DNA of 64,000 bases. It comes from Dirofilaria immitis. Lineage: Eukaryota > Nematoda > Chromadorea > Rhabditida > Onchocercidae. The notes beneath the pieces were generated by a model. It was not told the origin of the DNA. It saw only the letters and a list, made by a program, of their open reading frames with translations, and did no database searches. Positions 1 through 12,409 of the stretch are shown here, piece by piece. The first letter of the stretch is position 1. Each line of letters begins with the position of its first letter. Both the position numbers and the translations under genes were made by a program. The DNA lies in NCBI GenBank assembly GCA_024305405.1, contig JAKNDB010000105.1, forward strand, positions 558,001-622,000, written 5' to 3'.

Positions 1-186
1 GATTAATTAAGTTCTGTGGATTATCAGAGAATTAATGGCCTCGATATGAACCGTTTTTAAAAAAAAAAAAATTTTTCCTAGACTTATCTACAATTTCAGC
101 TGTTTTCAGGATGCATGGAATAAAATTTATTTATTATATCGAAGAAAATATTCGTCAAAATCATTTGAGCTACTTATATGTTTCAG

Positions 187-3100
187 CAGCGGATACTTCG
201 CTTCGAGACTTGAGTATAAATTGTATTTCATCAATTTATCCGGAAACATTTTCACCTAAATCAATTCGTGAGATAAATTCAAAATTCTGTGGTCATTTCG
301 TAATGAGTCGCAGAATATCCAAAGTCGTGGAAGAACCATCGTTGAGTAGCTCTGCTATTGATAGAGTTCTTGAGGTTGCTATTCAAATTAAAGTTTGACT
401 TGAAATGATGGTATGAATAAAAATCTGTGTATGAAATGCTAGTATGAATATAAATAAAAGGAACACTGTAAAAAGTCCATTACAGAAGGAAAATTTTGAC
501 AATGATGATGCTCTCGTTGAAGCACTACTACAAGCTAAAACACGCCCTCGCCTGAAGCTAAAGTTTTCTGAAGTAGTTACAGAAGAACGGTCTGGAACAA
601 ATAGTTTGTTTACATATATGATGTTGTGAGATTTAGATTTTATGCCTGTTGCGCATTCTATTAACTTCTAAATGGTTCTTTCAGTTTATTTTTGTCATAA
701 ATCAAATATGGAGTAACAAATGAAGGTGTGCTTATTACTTGTTTTAGATCAGATGAATTGTTGTTTAAGAAGATGCGAAGAATCAATTCATACACTGGAC
801 AGTTTAAATAAAGATTCTAACATTAATGATCATAATCAAATACAAAAGGTTAATTTATACCAACTTCCTTTTTTTTATTCAAATATAAAAATCGCATAAA
901 CCATCACGTCTGTTATTCTTCTCTACAATCCTGGATTTTGATGAAATTTCACTTTAGCTAATTAATATTAAGTCTCATTATATATAATATTCAAGGTTAG
1001 GATGACAAAACTATAAAATTTAATTTTTTCAGTGATTACCAGACATGACCGTTCAGGCATAACAAATAAAATGAAGAAGCCGAAAACTGTAGAAGAGTTG
1101 AATTTATTGCGAGAGAGTAGCAATATCGCGGAAATTTATCACCAAATATAAAAACGAAATGGAAAAGTGAGAATCTGAAAGCACCTATTAGTTGGTAAGC
1201 GTCATCTAATTTTAGTTGACCTATTATTTTGGGTCTTTACGACCAAACGTTTATAAAAGATATGTATAAATGGAATGGCCTGATATCTTAAAGTGACTCT
1301 AATTTTTGAAATTTGAAGCCAATTTTATTTCTCCATTAGGAATGAAATATCTGAAGTACGAAAAAAAAGAATGCAATTATATTAGTATTTGTAATACAGA
1401 AATCCTTTTCATACGAAGAAAAGATGAAATCGTACTAATATTTACAGCGCCGATGTGTTCTTTAAAGTAATGCTTGATACAATTAAGTAAAATACAGTTT
1501 CCGTTATAATTTACGAAAATTTAATTTATTGTAGTTCACTTCGACAAACCGATGCGGAAAATCAAGGCAAATTTCTCTCATGTGATCATTCTTTTGTTTA
1601 TTTTGGATTTGTCGATATCAAATGTCGTGTAAATAGAGCAATTAGATTGCGAAACATTAGTTCAAAGTCGTTGAATCTCAGACTGAAGTTGCACAGCATG
1701 AATAAAGGATATGAAGTATGTATTCTCCATTATAAACTTTAAATTACCGTTGTTTATTGTTTACTATTCAACGATGATTGTATAGAAGGAACTAACTGAT
1801 ATTCATATTTTTTAATTAAGTTAGAAGTCCAAGAGAATACCTGAAGGTGAAATATATTGTAGCTCTTGGAGCAGGATATCGTTGTATTGAAGCCTGATGA
1901 AACTCATTTGATTCATGTTGTTTTTCAACCTCTATTTGGAGCTTGTTTTCAAAATAGTCTACATATAAGAGTTCTCAATGCAGAGCATATTAATTATTCT
2001 GTGAGTGCTTATTTTTTGTTATATTATGTTGATGTTTTTGCATTTGTCTCACTATGATATCAATATTTTGTTATTAATATTTACTTAGATTTACTCCAAA
2101 TTCAGGTCCCTTTACTTGGAAGTGGTGGAGTTGCTGCTTTACGCATTGTGATGCAGTCTGGATTAACTATGCTGCGTGATGGCTCATTTGTTCTGATAGC
2201 TCAAGGAGTTAAAAACATTAGTTTCGATGTTGAAAATAAGGGTTTAAGGTACTCTGTTTGTAGCTTTTTTTTTCTTGCAACAGTGTATCTATATCTTTTG
2301 TTCCAACTAAACCTTGCTTATCTCTATCGTTCAATAATTTTACGGTGAGTCTGCAGTCCATGTTGCTTTCATAATTCGTTTCATAACAATACATTTTTCA
2401 TCCCATTTCTCCTTTATCTGATGACTTACATTTTGATCAGAATGTTCTAAGTATGTCTCTTCGTTGCAAAAATGTTAAGGATTTCTGTCCCTCAAACTTC
2501 AAATGTCAATTCAGATTCGGTCACTGAAATATTCTATTTCCTTCTATATTATTTTTGTTTTTCAGAGATGCATTTGTGCGCGTCGTTGTAGTAGATAAAG
2601 AGACAAAAAGCTATTGATCGATGTACTATTGCTCCATCTGATTGTGTTTCCATCTTGCATCGCAACAAACAAGTAACTCTTCCAAACTTTATTTCTGGCA
2701 ATTTCTCTTTCTGAACGTATTGTGCAAGTATATGTAGGAGTCGAAGGGCAAACATAGATTTTAGTTTTTCATTTGATTTTGATTTCCAATAATCTAAACA
2801 CAATTTTAAATATTACTAGATACTAATGTATGATGTTTTCGGCTTTTATTAATTTTATGGATACGAAAGATTTGTTAATTATTGTAGAAGTTCAGTATTG
2901 AAGTTCCTTCTCTCAGTAGTGAAGAAAATAATGGTAATTCAAACCACTCATTCCTTATCTCTTCGTTTTCAACAGCATCAGTAATGGGAAACACCCAATA
3001 TTATGTTCAGTTACTATGGGGTGAAGAGGCACAGAGACGTCGACTTAAAAGGTATACAATTTTGATATCAGAATTAAGAGAACAAATGGTAACATATCCC

Positions 3101-3687
3101 GAAAATATCTTATTTCATTTATCTTCGATTCAGTTTTCCTTAATCCTTAACTAAAATCGTAATGTCTACTTGTAGCGAATATTTTAGATATGAAAATAAA
3201 AAATGTGCAAATTTTACTTTTAATGGGCATACTTTTACAAAATGCAAATTCATAAACGAAGAAGAATGTAAATCCACTGCTTCCGAAGATGCATGTTATG
3301 GCTGCTATGATCGTGACGCATTCGAATTGGGATTGAGAGTAACTTTGATATCGGTATTTCAAATGCTTCCCTTTTTTGAATTTAGAAAAACAGGCTGAAT
3401 AGTTAAAAGATATGAGTTCATTTCAAAATAAAGAATGATGAAAGAATCAGATTTAGATAAAAATTGGAGAGGTTTCAGATTTTCATTTCAAATTTCATTG
3501 AAAAAAATGATTTTAGGTTGTGGATAATCGGCTCTCGCTATTATCTCGAAATAGTTATCTACCTCAGGAGGAGGTGCCTGCTGAAAGTGTCATTCTCGAA
3601 CCAAATGCAGCCATGTCACCGGCAGGTGCTAATAAAAGTGTTGTCGAGGATGTGTCCACTATCCTTACTGCTAGCCGTTTCTTATGA
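187..3687 (+). CDS. SPD-2/CEP192-like centrosomal protein, 3' part (5' end outside the window)
   Basis: Eleven consecutive exons fit in phase: about 187-393, 435-603, 748-848, 1033-1194, 1535-1715, 1863-2000, 2106-2248, 2566-2733, 2888-3051, 3176-3338 and 3517-3687 (TGA). The exons at 1535-2733 encode a beta-sandwich pattern typical of ASPM/SPD-2/Hydin domains: FVYFGFVDIKC, RAIRLRNISSKSLNLRL, then HLIHVVFQPLFGACF and later ENKGLRDAFVRVVVVD. The N-terminal part is polar and low in complexity. In the known family SPD-2/CEP192 recruits pericentriolar material and drives centriole assembly. The specific SPD-2 name is inferred from domain type and order; another ASH-domain protein is possible. The frame needs base corrections near 1033, 1121, 2605 and 2690 for the phases to close, so the sequence as given contains breaks. 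The exon at 3176-3338 is cysteine-rich (KKCANF, ACYGCYD). The true start is probably left of the window. Confidence 0.6.
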
Positions 3688-4930
3688 ATTTATGAACTTG
3701 CTATCTACTTGTGAGCTTATCGTTATTAATGAATTTTTAATGAATATAATTTTTATTTCCTTTCGTCATACTTATTAGTATTCCATGAATTACTTAGCCA
3801 GTTGCACTATGTATCAATTATTTGTTGATTTGTTGATATCCCATGTTCATTTATTAAGTGCGCACCGATTTGGAAATTTAAAGAGCCTTTAAATGATTTT
3901 CTGTAGTTAGAGATCTCTCGTCACTCTCTTTAGCGATTGAGTTTGATCGCAACAAGCAGTAAATAATAAATGATCACAATCAAAATTTATTTTCAATTGA
4001 TGCGCCGGATTTGTCAACTATGTATTACGCGTTATTTTCTTATTCAGCACATTAATTTGGCTTTTATGGAACGCTTTTTGAGAGATGAAGGCTGATTCAA
4101 GCATTCCTTAAAATAATATATTGGCTTTCAATGCATTTTTATTAACTTTCAACATAATTCATTCACTGTGAAACAGAATTAGCATTAAGCTATGTGTGTT
4201 TGTGTACTACCATAAGACTTTACATATCAGTGATGTATTTCGAGATATCAAATTCATTCCAGATCATGATTTTTGGTTGCCAAAATGGTAATTGCTCAAC
4301 TAGCTAATCTTTAAATCTCTTCATTTTACTCATTTCCTTTAGTTGGATTTCAGATTCCAAAAAGAAATCCATAATATAAAGTTGAAAACATTTTTCTTGA
4401 TTCTGCCTCTTAAAAGTAGAGCTCAAAATCTTATTTCAAAACGAATTAGGTTCTATTCATTTTTATTCTTGTGGTCTCCATGGGATATTTTTCAATAAAT
4501 TTCCTTGATTTCTAAATTCTAATTTACTCTTAAGCACTAACTCATACGTTTAAATGTTTAGCAAGATAATTTATTTGTGACACTTTTATTTCCTCGTCAA
4601 ATTGCATTATATTTGGAAATATTTTCGTCTTCGTCAGTAATCAAGGGACATTAATGTAGTTGCAATCTCAATGGGGTGTTAATGCAGTTGCAATTATTCA
4701 ATTTATAGCATAAGTTTTCAAATCCGGATGAATGACGTTTATAAAAAAATTAAATTATTACTACTCGTGAGCACACATTAAAGTATAATCTCTTCTTCTC
4801 CTCCAAAGAAAGAAAAGCAGCTCGAACTACTTCTCCGTAGTGAGCATGGGTTTATGCCAAAAACTTTTTTATGTAGTGATCTCAGCTGTTCAATTCTTAT
4901 TAGCATTCTAACAGTTAGGGAAGTACTCAG
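3688..4930. other. Noncoding gap
   Basis: This 1.2-kb AT-rich stretch lies between the stop of the SPD-2-like gene and the next exon. I see no convincing exon, RNA gene or long repeat in it. It may hold the 3' UTR of the left gene and either a promoter or intron of the next transcript. Confidence 0.5.
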
Positions 4931-5367
4931 ATTTTCACTCAAATTCGAAATGAATCCACTATTGTTGCTATGTTAACGGCTATTGGCAATAAACTCCCGT
5001 TTCGAAGTATTTTAGTTTCTCATTTCTCATCGGCAAAATCATTAGTGGCCGTATTTCGATGTTTCGCGATGAAAACGCTGGAAGATTTTTTCTACATTTA
5101 CGCAGTTCTCCTCCCAAATAAATGTATAAGTAATAGTTTTTCTTGTGGCAAATACCTTGAATTATTACTAGAATGACGAAAGGAGAGACTACTGCAGAAC
5201 TTCTCTCCAAAGTTTTGAAAACACCAGAGGGTAAAATCTTTCCAGCAATCGGAACAAAACTGATCTTTTGGAAACAAATCTTTTCATGCTGTCCTAGGGA
5301 AAACTTGGAGAAGTTATTCTATAATTCGGTGGCAATAAATGGTAGTGTTGCAATAATGAAGTTGTAA
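4931..5367 (+). CDS. Two exons of an unrecognised protein
   Basis: The first exon, about 4931-5006, follows an acceptor (GTACTCAG) and reads IFTQIRNESTIVAMLTAIGN and onwards. The second starts near 5172, reads TKGETTAELLSKVLKTPEG and stops with TAA at 5365-5367. A GTAAGT donor overlaps that stop, so a further exon cannot be excluded. Joining the two exons in phase needs one extra base at the second acceptor, in line with the base losses elsewhere in this window. The gene ends only about 140 bp before the RBM19 start codon. That spacing would suit a nematode operon or a closely packed neighbour. It could also be the true 3' end of the SPD-2-like gene if 3687 is not its stop. I do not recognise the family. 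Confidence 0.4.
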
Positions 5368-5497
5368 GTTCGGAAAAGTAACTTTTCGTAAAATCAAGTT
5401 TCTGGGAGTATCTCTATGACATTTAACCTTTTACTGATTATTTAGTTTATTCCACGTATATTGCATTTTGCACTGCCATTAATTAATTCTTGTTCTT

Positions 5498-5499
5498 AG
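5498..5499 (+). promoter_or_regulatory. Candidate spliced-leader acceptor of RBM19
   Basis: TTCTTAG ends here, 8 bp before the ATG at 5508. A pyrimidine-rich acceptor so close to a start codon, with no upstream 5' coding exon, fits SL trans-splicing, which is common in nematodes. Not proven from sequence alone. Confidence 0.45.
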
Positions 5500-5507
5500 G
5501 TAGGGAG

Positions 5508-8500
5508 ATGAGTCGGCTGATTGTCAAGGATTGCCACCGAATTGTACCGAAAAAAGCTACGGACTCATTTCGAAACTTTTGGAAGAATTACTGATTGTTC
5601 ACTAAAATATACAAAAGATGGAAAATTCCGTCGTTTTGCATTTGTCGGATTCGAAACGGATGGAGATGCTCAAAAAGCACGTGAGAGCCTGCACAACACA
5701 TTTATGGAAGCAACGCGACTGACGGTGAAAATCATATTCCTTATTTTTTCTAATCTCTACTATTAAAAATTGTTACCTGTAATGAACTTCTGAGGAATTT
5801 AAGATACTCAGGAATTTAAGATGTAAATTTTTAGACTGAAGGTGGTATTGTTTTGGGATGGAATTACATTGCATTAGTATGTTAGAATTTAAGAATATAT
5901 GAATCCGAGAGCTAAGAACTTTTGATGTTATTCTGCTTAATTTTTTTCCGATTTACCTTTTATGCTGTCATATTCTTCCAAACAGCATTAGGAAATATTA
6001 TCTTTATTCCATAAATTTTTTGTTTATTGAAATAATTCATCTTTCAGGTAGAAGAGTGTAAGCCGTTTGGTGACGAGACAAAGCCAAGAGCATGGAGTAA
6101 ATATGCGAAAGGAAGCAGATAATATAGTTTAAACAATAAACGTTTCTACTAAAGTTTTTAGTCGTGCGGTCTGTAATGACATATTTATTGTATTATGTTT
6201 TTGCTTTTTGTCGATGAATATTCACATTTTTAGTGCTTATAAACGTTTGCATTCTGAAGGAAAAGAAAAAACTGCTTCAGTAAAAGACAGTTCAGCATCA
6301 ATCAAAAAATGAGAATTGAGAACGACGAAAAGTTTCATGATTTCGTCGAAATGCAGAAGGTTAATACTTTAAGAACAGTTAATGGTTTTTAAGGAGGAAA
6401 GCTTTTTGTTTAGAAGGTTGACACATTTTGCGCTTTTAATTATGTTCGAAAGTATAAGTGTAAATGATGTATATTGCTGAACGAACAAAGCGAAACTGGT
6501 CAGTGAAGGCACGAAAAATCACGCCTAGTTTTCGGGACTCAAAATTTTGTCTGAAGTATCAGATCATCTTGAAAATATTTTTGTTTAAGTTCTGCACTAT
6601 TTTCAGGGTTTATTGCCAACTTTAAGCGACATCAGTGATGAAAGCAGCACGAATAATTTAATAAGAGAATTACTTTCTGGAATCACTGGTAAGTTATGGG
6701 AAAACGAATAGTTGCTTGTAGGGACTAATTTTTCGTACAGACTAAAATTTCAGTTTTCTGTATTTCAGATAATTTGTTGAAAAAATAGGCATTTGACTAT
6801 GAAATGAATACTTATGACGAAACATTTATATGTTTTGTTTTAAATAGGATTATCCAGTATTTTGTTGATCGTATTTTTTGGTTGTAATTTTTTTATGAGA
6901 GACATGTCCAAACATAAGCCTCTAAAAGAGGCTTTATGGCATTTGCCACTCAGTTTCAGTTCACCCACTACTTAAGCTTGTAGTAGTTTATACCACCATT
7001 GTTCATTACATAGCAAGTTTCATAGCATACTTAGAACTTTCAGAAATTACTGAACGTTCCCATATAAGTGGAAAGACTAAACTCATTCTTAACAATTCAT
7101 TCTGTTGCTGAAGCTGAAAAATAACATTTTAAATGTTTACGTGACAGTTTATATAATCTATCTTAAAAGCTATTCAAAAATTAATGATTACAAAGTGAGA
7201 ATATCGTCCGGGAAGTTCTAGCTGTCTTTCTCCAAAATGTTGGAGAGTTTATACACTTAAACCTTTAATTAGTTATTAAGCAGCCACGAAAATTTATTAC
7301 TTCCATAAATATTACCTGTTATAAATTATCGCACAAATTTTTTTGCAGGAGACACATCATTATCACTGACAATACGTGGTCTTCCAAAAACTGTAAAGGC
7401 AAGAGGGATCAAAGATTGGTTTAGTCCTATCAAATTGAAAGGAATGAAAATTGTACGTGACCGAGTTGAAGCTGTTGCCTTCATAACATTTTTCAAGAAT
7501 CTGATGTGAAGAAAGCACTGCAACGGAATAAACAATTTTTGGGTGGCTTTAAGGTAAGTTTTTTTAATAATGTTTGTTAGAGAGAACTATTATTAATAAA
7601 TTTATTAATATTTTCTTTTTAATTTTTTTAAATTGAATTTGATATCTCTATTATATGGCATAAACATGAAATCCATGATTTGTTATTCAACGACATATGA
7701 AAATGACAAGGAAATATGCATCCCGAAAAGCGTAATTTTTATGGTTCACATGCCGTAGATGAGCTATCAGTGATTCGGATGTCCTTTTTTTAAGCTAGAA
7801 ATAACAAAATTGTCAAATAATCGAATTTCTGATGGGAATACGGAAGATTATATTCACGAGACAAGAGAAGCGGAAGTTGAAGCGGTTGTGGGAAAGATCC
7901 TTGAAACTGGAAGGTTAATTTAATTTTTTTCTTGATTAATATATTTCATATTTCTTTTACTGTAGTAAGGGATCTTTTCATGTGTTCTAGAATATCACAG
8001 TTATTCAAGTTGAATTGCCAGATTGTTCGTGCGAAATCTACCCTATATGTGCAGTGATGAAGACCTGCGATATCTTTTTAACAAGTATGGTGAAATATCC
8101 GATTTGCAAGTGATTGTTAGCAAAAAACGAGACAGTGTAAAGGATTTGCCATTGTTACATACGTTTTTCCAGAATCTGCTGTTGCAGCATTCTCAGCATT
8201 GGATGGTTCTATTTTAAAGGTTAATTTTGTTATGTTCTTTTTCCAGCTTAATTTTGTAACTGTGATTTATTGATTTATGATTCTACGTTAAGCTATTTTT
8301 CTTGCAGTTTTGTTTTATTTTGTTTCACTGACTTTCAGGGAAGGATGCTTCACATTTTGCCTGGAGAAGAGAAGCGTGAGGCTGGAGAGACTAGCATCAC
8401 TGGTAAATCAACGTTTCAGAAGGCAAAATTACAAAACTAAAAGTATATTTTTCTAAAAGATATTTATTGAATAATGTCTTATCTAGTCTGATGCAATTAC

Positions 8501-11500
8501 TTGTTTAAGCGATTTTATGAAATATTTCTTAGAAAGATGCTGGAAAATCTCATTCGTGGAATACATTGTTCCTTGGAGCTAATGCTGTTGCTGAAACGCT
8601 GGCCGAAAAGTTGGGTGTTGAAAAAATGATTTGTTGCTTGGGCAAGGAGAAATAAGGTATATTTGTCGATAAGAAGTGAATTCTTAATTCTTATCAGCAA
8701 TATTGAACAAGGTTGTGGATTACTCTTAATTATTGGAAAACTGAGAAAAAGTAACTTTAATATAATCCTAACGAGTAGTATTGTTATAATTTGTTAGATA
8801 TTTGCTGAAACGAAGTTAATGATAGAAATTCAAATAAAAGCGATATGATCAGATATGACTTTGAACAAGAACATTTTTCTAGACTTGACTTTTGTTTTGC
8901 AGATCTAGAAAAATGAGAAAATTAACTTTTATCAAAACTATTTAAGCTATTTTTTTGTAATTAAACAGTGGTGGTGTACGCTTAGCACTTGCGGAAACGC
9001 AACTGGTTAATGAAACTCGGGAATATCTGTTGGCTAATGGTGTATGTCTGGATGCTTTCACGCCCCATAACAAAACGAAGTAATACTGTGATTATCATCA
9101 AAAATTTGATAGCCAAGGTTGATACGGATGAATTGAAGCGAATGTTCGCGAGGTATGGCCCTGTAAAACAGATATTGATGCCTCTCGGTAAGCTAAAATT
9201 TAGTTAATGCATTATAATTTTTTTCGTAAGGAAAACAAATATTTTAATCGTTGTAGCTTATTATTGATTAGTATCCAATAAACATTCCTTTGATGGTGAT
9301 TTTTTCGACCCAACCTATATAATTACATCTGGTGGTTGTATTTGATATGATCATATCATTTGAGGCAGCTTTGCATCATACAGTTACCGGTTTCAATAAT
9401 TAAGTTTTCATATACACAACTTTAATTTTATAATCAAATATTTTTTCAAAATCTGGACTACTTATAGGAGGTGTCACTGCCATCTTGGAAATGGAAAATT
9501 CAGTTGATGCTCAGAAAGCATTTAGCGCACTTGCATATAGTCGATTTCGTTCTCAGCCATTATTTCTTGAATGGGCACCATACGATGTGCTTAAATCAGG
9601 TCGTTAATTTTTAAAGACTTCATTGAACTTGAATAATTTATGGAGAAATTATTTTAGAAGGGAACGATTATTCATTCCTTTTATTTTTCTATTTTTCAGG
9701 AGAATCGGAAAATAAAAATGAAAATAAGGATCAAAAACACCATATTATTGGAATCCAGACTGAAGGGAACAATAATGAATTCCCAGTGGAAGACAAGAAG
9801 GGGTTGAGGCAAAGCAAAAAACATTGTTTGATTGAAGAACCCGTAGAAATTATAAAAACTGAATTACAAGAAAAGGGTATGAAAATTTTAGCGAAAAATG
9901 TTAAAATAATATTCTCAAAAATGATGGGACATGATGGATGGAATCAATGAAGAGACCATTTATTGTTAATAGATGCATTTTACCATTTTTCTTCCTCTCC
10001 AAAATATTTTGTCATCACATTTCAGTTTTTCTTAAAACAATGTGTGCTTCAAATCTAGGTATTTATTTTAATTCGGAGAATTTTCGTTATGTTTTTTCAT
10101 TAAATTTTATGAAACTGTGACTGTTTACGAACATAGATATATATCGTATTTGTTTTAATCGCTTGTAGGTTTGCATTTAGAGATTCAATAAAAATATTGC
10201 TGTAACTATTTTTTAATTGAATCAATTAAAGCAATCATGAATGAAACGACTGATGATGAAGACGCGCAAAAACGGGGCGAAGAAGATAACCATATCGCTG
10301 AAACTGGAAATGAGGTAAATAATGATGAAACTAAAGACGACAGTGGCCTGTTGTTGCCAGGAACGACACTATTTGTGAAGAATTTAAGCTTTAAAACAAC
10401 TGAAGAAAGATTAAAGAATAAATTTGAATCACGATTTCGTATACGATCAGCAAACATTTCCAAAAAACGAGGTGAATTTTTGCAAACGTTGTAACATTTG
10501 GCAAACAGCTTTGCTGGACCAGGTTGCTAAAAATTTTTGTTTCGGTTGTTTTTAGTTTGAAATAACGTGTAGGAAGTTATTCATTACAATTTTTTAGATG
10601 GTCCAGCAAAGCTGTTTCCGTAATATGCCGTCGGATCTGCAGTATCTGAAAAAGGATCATTTTGTTTTAAATAAATATTTAAAAACTACCTTATTTTGAG
10701 CGCGAATAAACTAAAGTAAAGTAATATTAGGCGATGCAATATTATTTTTAGCTATTTTTATCGGGAATGTTGTAGTGACAGTAGATGCAGTCCTAACAAT
10801 TACAATTTTTCATATTTTATGATTCTTAACAATTATCCTTTTTCAGATACTGCAGATCCGACGAAAACTCTCTCAATGGGATTTGGTTTTATTAAATTTT
10901 ATAAGCCGGAGGATGCACAGCAGGCTATAAAGGAAATGCAGGTTCGTTTGTAAAAAGTTATTTCATGCTGATTTTCATAATTGAAAGAGATGTTCGAAAA
11001 ATTTTTGGTTTTTAAAATCCTAACTTAAATGCACTATTTTTTTGTTTGCTTCATTTCCAGGGTGTTTTACTGGATGGCCATTGCTTGCTGTTGAAATTAT
11101 CCCACAAAGAAATTGTTCCTGATAAGATAATATTAAGAAAGGGAATTGATGAGTTGAAACAAGGCGAAGCTACGAAGGTGATTTTAGTTTTAGTTGAGCC
11201 TTTTTATGAAATTGATTTCGTTTTTTAAAAATAATGCCCGCTTTTTAACCATTCAGTTTAGTCAACAAGTTTAATAAGCTACAGCAATACGAATTTTTAC
11301 GATAAATTTAACAAATTTGACATCATAAACTTTCATAAATTTGTTCTGCGCTATCGCAAAATGTTTTTAAAAATTTGTGCTTTCAATAATTAGAAGATGC
11401 TAGATTTAAAGTAAATGAGAATACAATATCTGAACTTTTTTCAGCAGATTATTGTTGTGTCTTGCATTTCTGAATCTAGCAAAACCACTTGTTAAATAAC

Positions 11501-12409
11501 ATTTAATTCTTATTTAAAATTAATAGAACTACTAGGATAGAGAATGGCAAGTACATAAAGTCTTATGCTTTACTACTAATTTATTTATTTGTTTTCACCA
11601 GATTTTGATCAGAAATATACCTTTTCAAGCAACTCGAAAGGAAGTTAAGCAACTTTTTGCTACCTTTGGTGAGATTCGCTCTTTCAGAATGCCGAGAAAG
11701 GCAAGTTTATTTCACTCGTTATTTATGTAGAAAAATTGTTTCATTGTTAATAACGATTGTTCTCTTTCCGAGACATAAATAAGTGTCGCAGGAAGTATAA
11801 ATTTGAGCTTTTCTGCGTACTATTGTACGCAGAAAAAGCTCAAATTAGTAGTCGCTCAATTATTAGCAATGTTTGCCAAATTTTGTCGCAGTTTTTTCAA
11901 AACGTTTCTATTTTTTCTTTTTTTGATATTTTATTGTTTTCTCTATTTCTTTTTAGGGCAGTATTACATCATTCTTTTCTTATTTTTAATAATTCAGATA
12001 GGTGTATCAGCAGAAAGTCATCGTGGTTTCGGCTTTGTTGATTTTTGAGCCGCGCTGATGCACGACGTGCATTCAATGCTTTGGTACATTCAACTCATTT
12101 CTATGGTCGAAGATTAGTTTTGGAATGGGCCAAGCCTAACAGTAATTTGGAAGAGCTTCGAGAAAGCTGCTGCCAATTTAAGGTAAACATTCACAATTTT
12201 GAAACAAGGTTTATACTTTTTATCAAGTCTTCATCAGTATTTGAATTTTTTGCGAAATAAATTAAATTCATTTGATTTTAATTGGCAGTTTCGTTGCTTG
12301 CTTTTCTAAGAATCTAGTAAATTTTTTCAGCAATAACAAGGAAATTCGGCTGCAGAAGAAAATGATGAGAAAAATTGAACAAGATTTAATAGTGATTGAT
12401 GATGACTGA
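5508..12409 (+). CDS. rbd-1: RBM19/Mrd1-type multiple RRM protein (C. elegans RBD-1 orthologue)
   Basis: Family role: a nucleolar U3-associated protein needed for 18S rRNA maturation and small-subunit assembly. Eighteen exons fit: 5508-5724, 6048-6118, 6234-6359, 6607-6688, 7349-7553, 7795-7913, 7991-8219, 8339-8402, 8537-8656, 8969-9187, 9468-9599, 9700-9876, 10232-10471, 10847-10941, 11061-11177, 11602-11700, 11998-12182 and 12331-12409. After base corrections the protein is about 862 residues, within the family range. Six RRMs are visible: RRM1 in exon 1 (FRRFAFVGF), RRM2 in exon 5 (LTIRGLPKTVKARGI), RRM3 in exon 7 (LFVRNLPY), RRM4 in exons 10-11 (VIIIKNL), RRM5 in exons 13-15 (LFVKNLSF, GFGFIKF) and RRM6 in exons 16-17 (ILIRNIPF, RGFGFVDF). 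The family signature WNTLFLGANAVAE lies in exon 9. Single-base deficits occur at 5528-5529, 5550-5555, 6304-6309, 7495-7496, 8139-8141, 8621-8626 and 12042-12046. Two-base corrections are needed near 8010, 9060 and 12167. Intron 2 has no GT donor (exon ends at 6118), and intron 16 is GC-AG. Confidence 0.93.
9335..9379 (+). repeat. Dispersed repeat copy A with 16-bp palindrome
   Basis: This intronic segment of RBM19 contains the perfect palindrome TGATATGATCATATCA. About 45 bp match, in reverse orientation, the segment at 15104-15148, with 29 of the 30 central bases identical. It is probably a fragment of a short dispersed element. Confidence 0.6.
10503..10617. repeat. 19-bp perfect inverted repeat in RBM19 intron 13
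   Basis: Arms 10503-10521 and 10599-10617 are exact reverse complements (first arm AAACAGCTTTGCTGGACCA), with a loop of about 77 nt. It lies directly beside a second, longer inverted repeat in the same intron. Confidence 0.8.
10629..10863. repeat. 29-bp perfect inverted repeat spanning a splice acceptor
   Basis: Arm 10629-10657 is the exact reverse complement of 10835-10863. The second arm holds the pyrimidine tract, the AG acceptor at 10845-10846 and the first 17 coding bases of RBM19 exon 14. The exon edge therefore has an inverted copy in the preceding intron. In pre-mRNA the two arms could pair and cover the acceptor. Confidence 0.85.
11800..11846. repeat. Near-perfect 21-22 bp hairpin in RBM19 intron 16
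   Basis: Arms 11800-11820 and 11825-11846 are complementary except for one extra A in the right arm, around a 4-nt loop TATT. It sits inside the GC-AG intron 11701-11997. It resembles a small fold-back element or a structured intronic RNA. Confidence 0.75.

Noticed and set aside
11803..12048. 81-codon frame ending in HRGFGFVDF
   Set aside because: Only the last residues are coding (RRM6 of RBM19, exon from 11998); the rest is the open part of intron 16.
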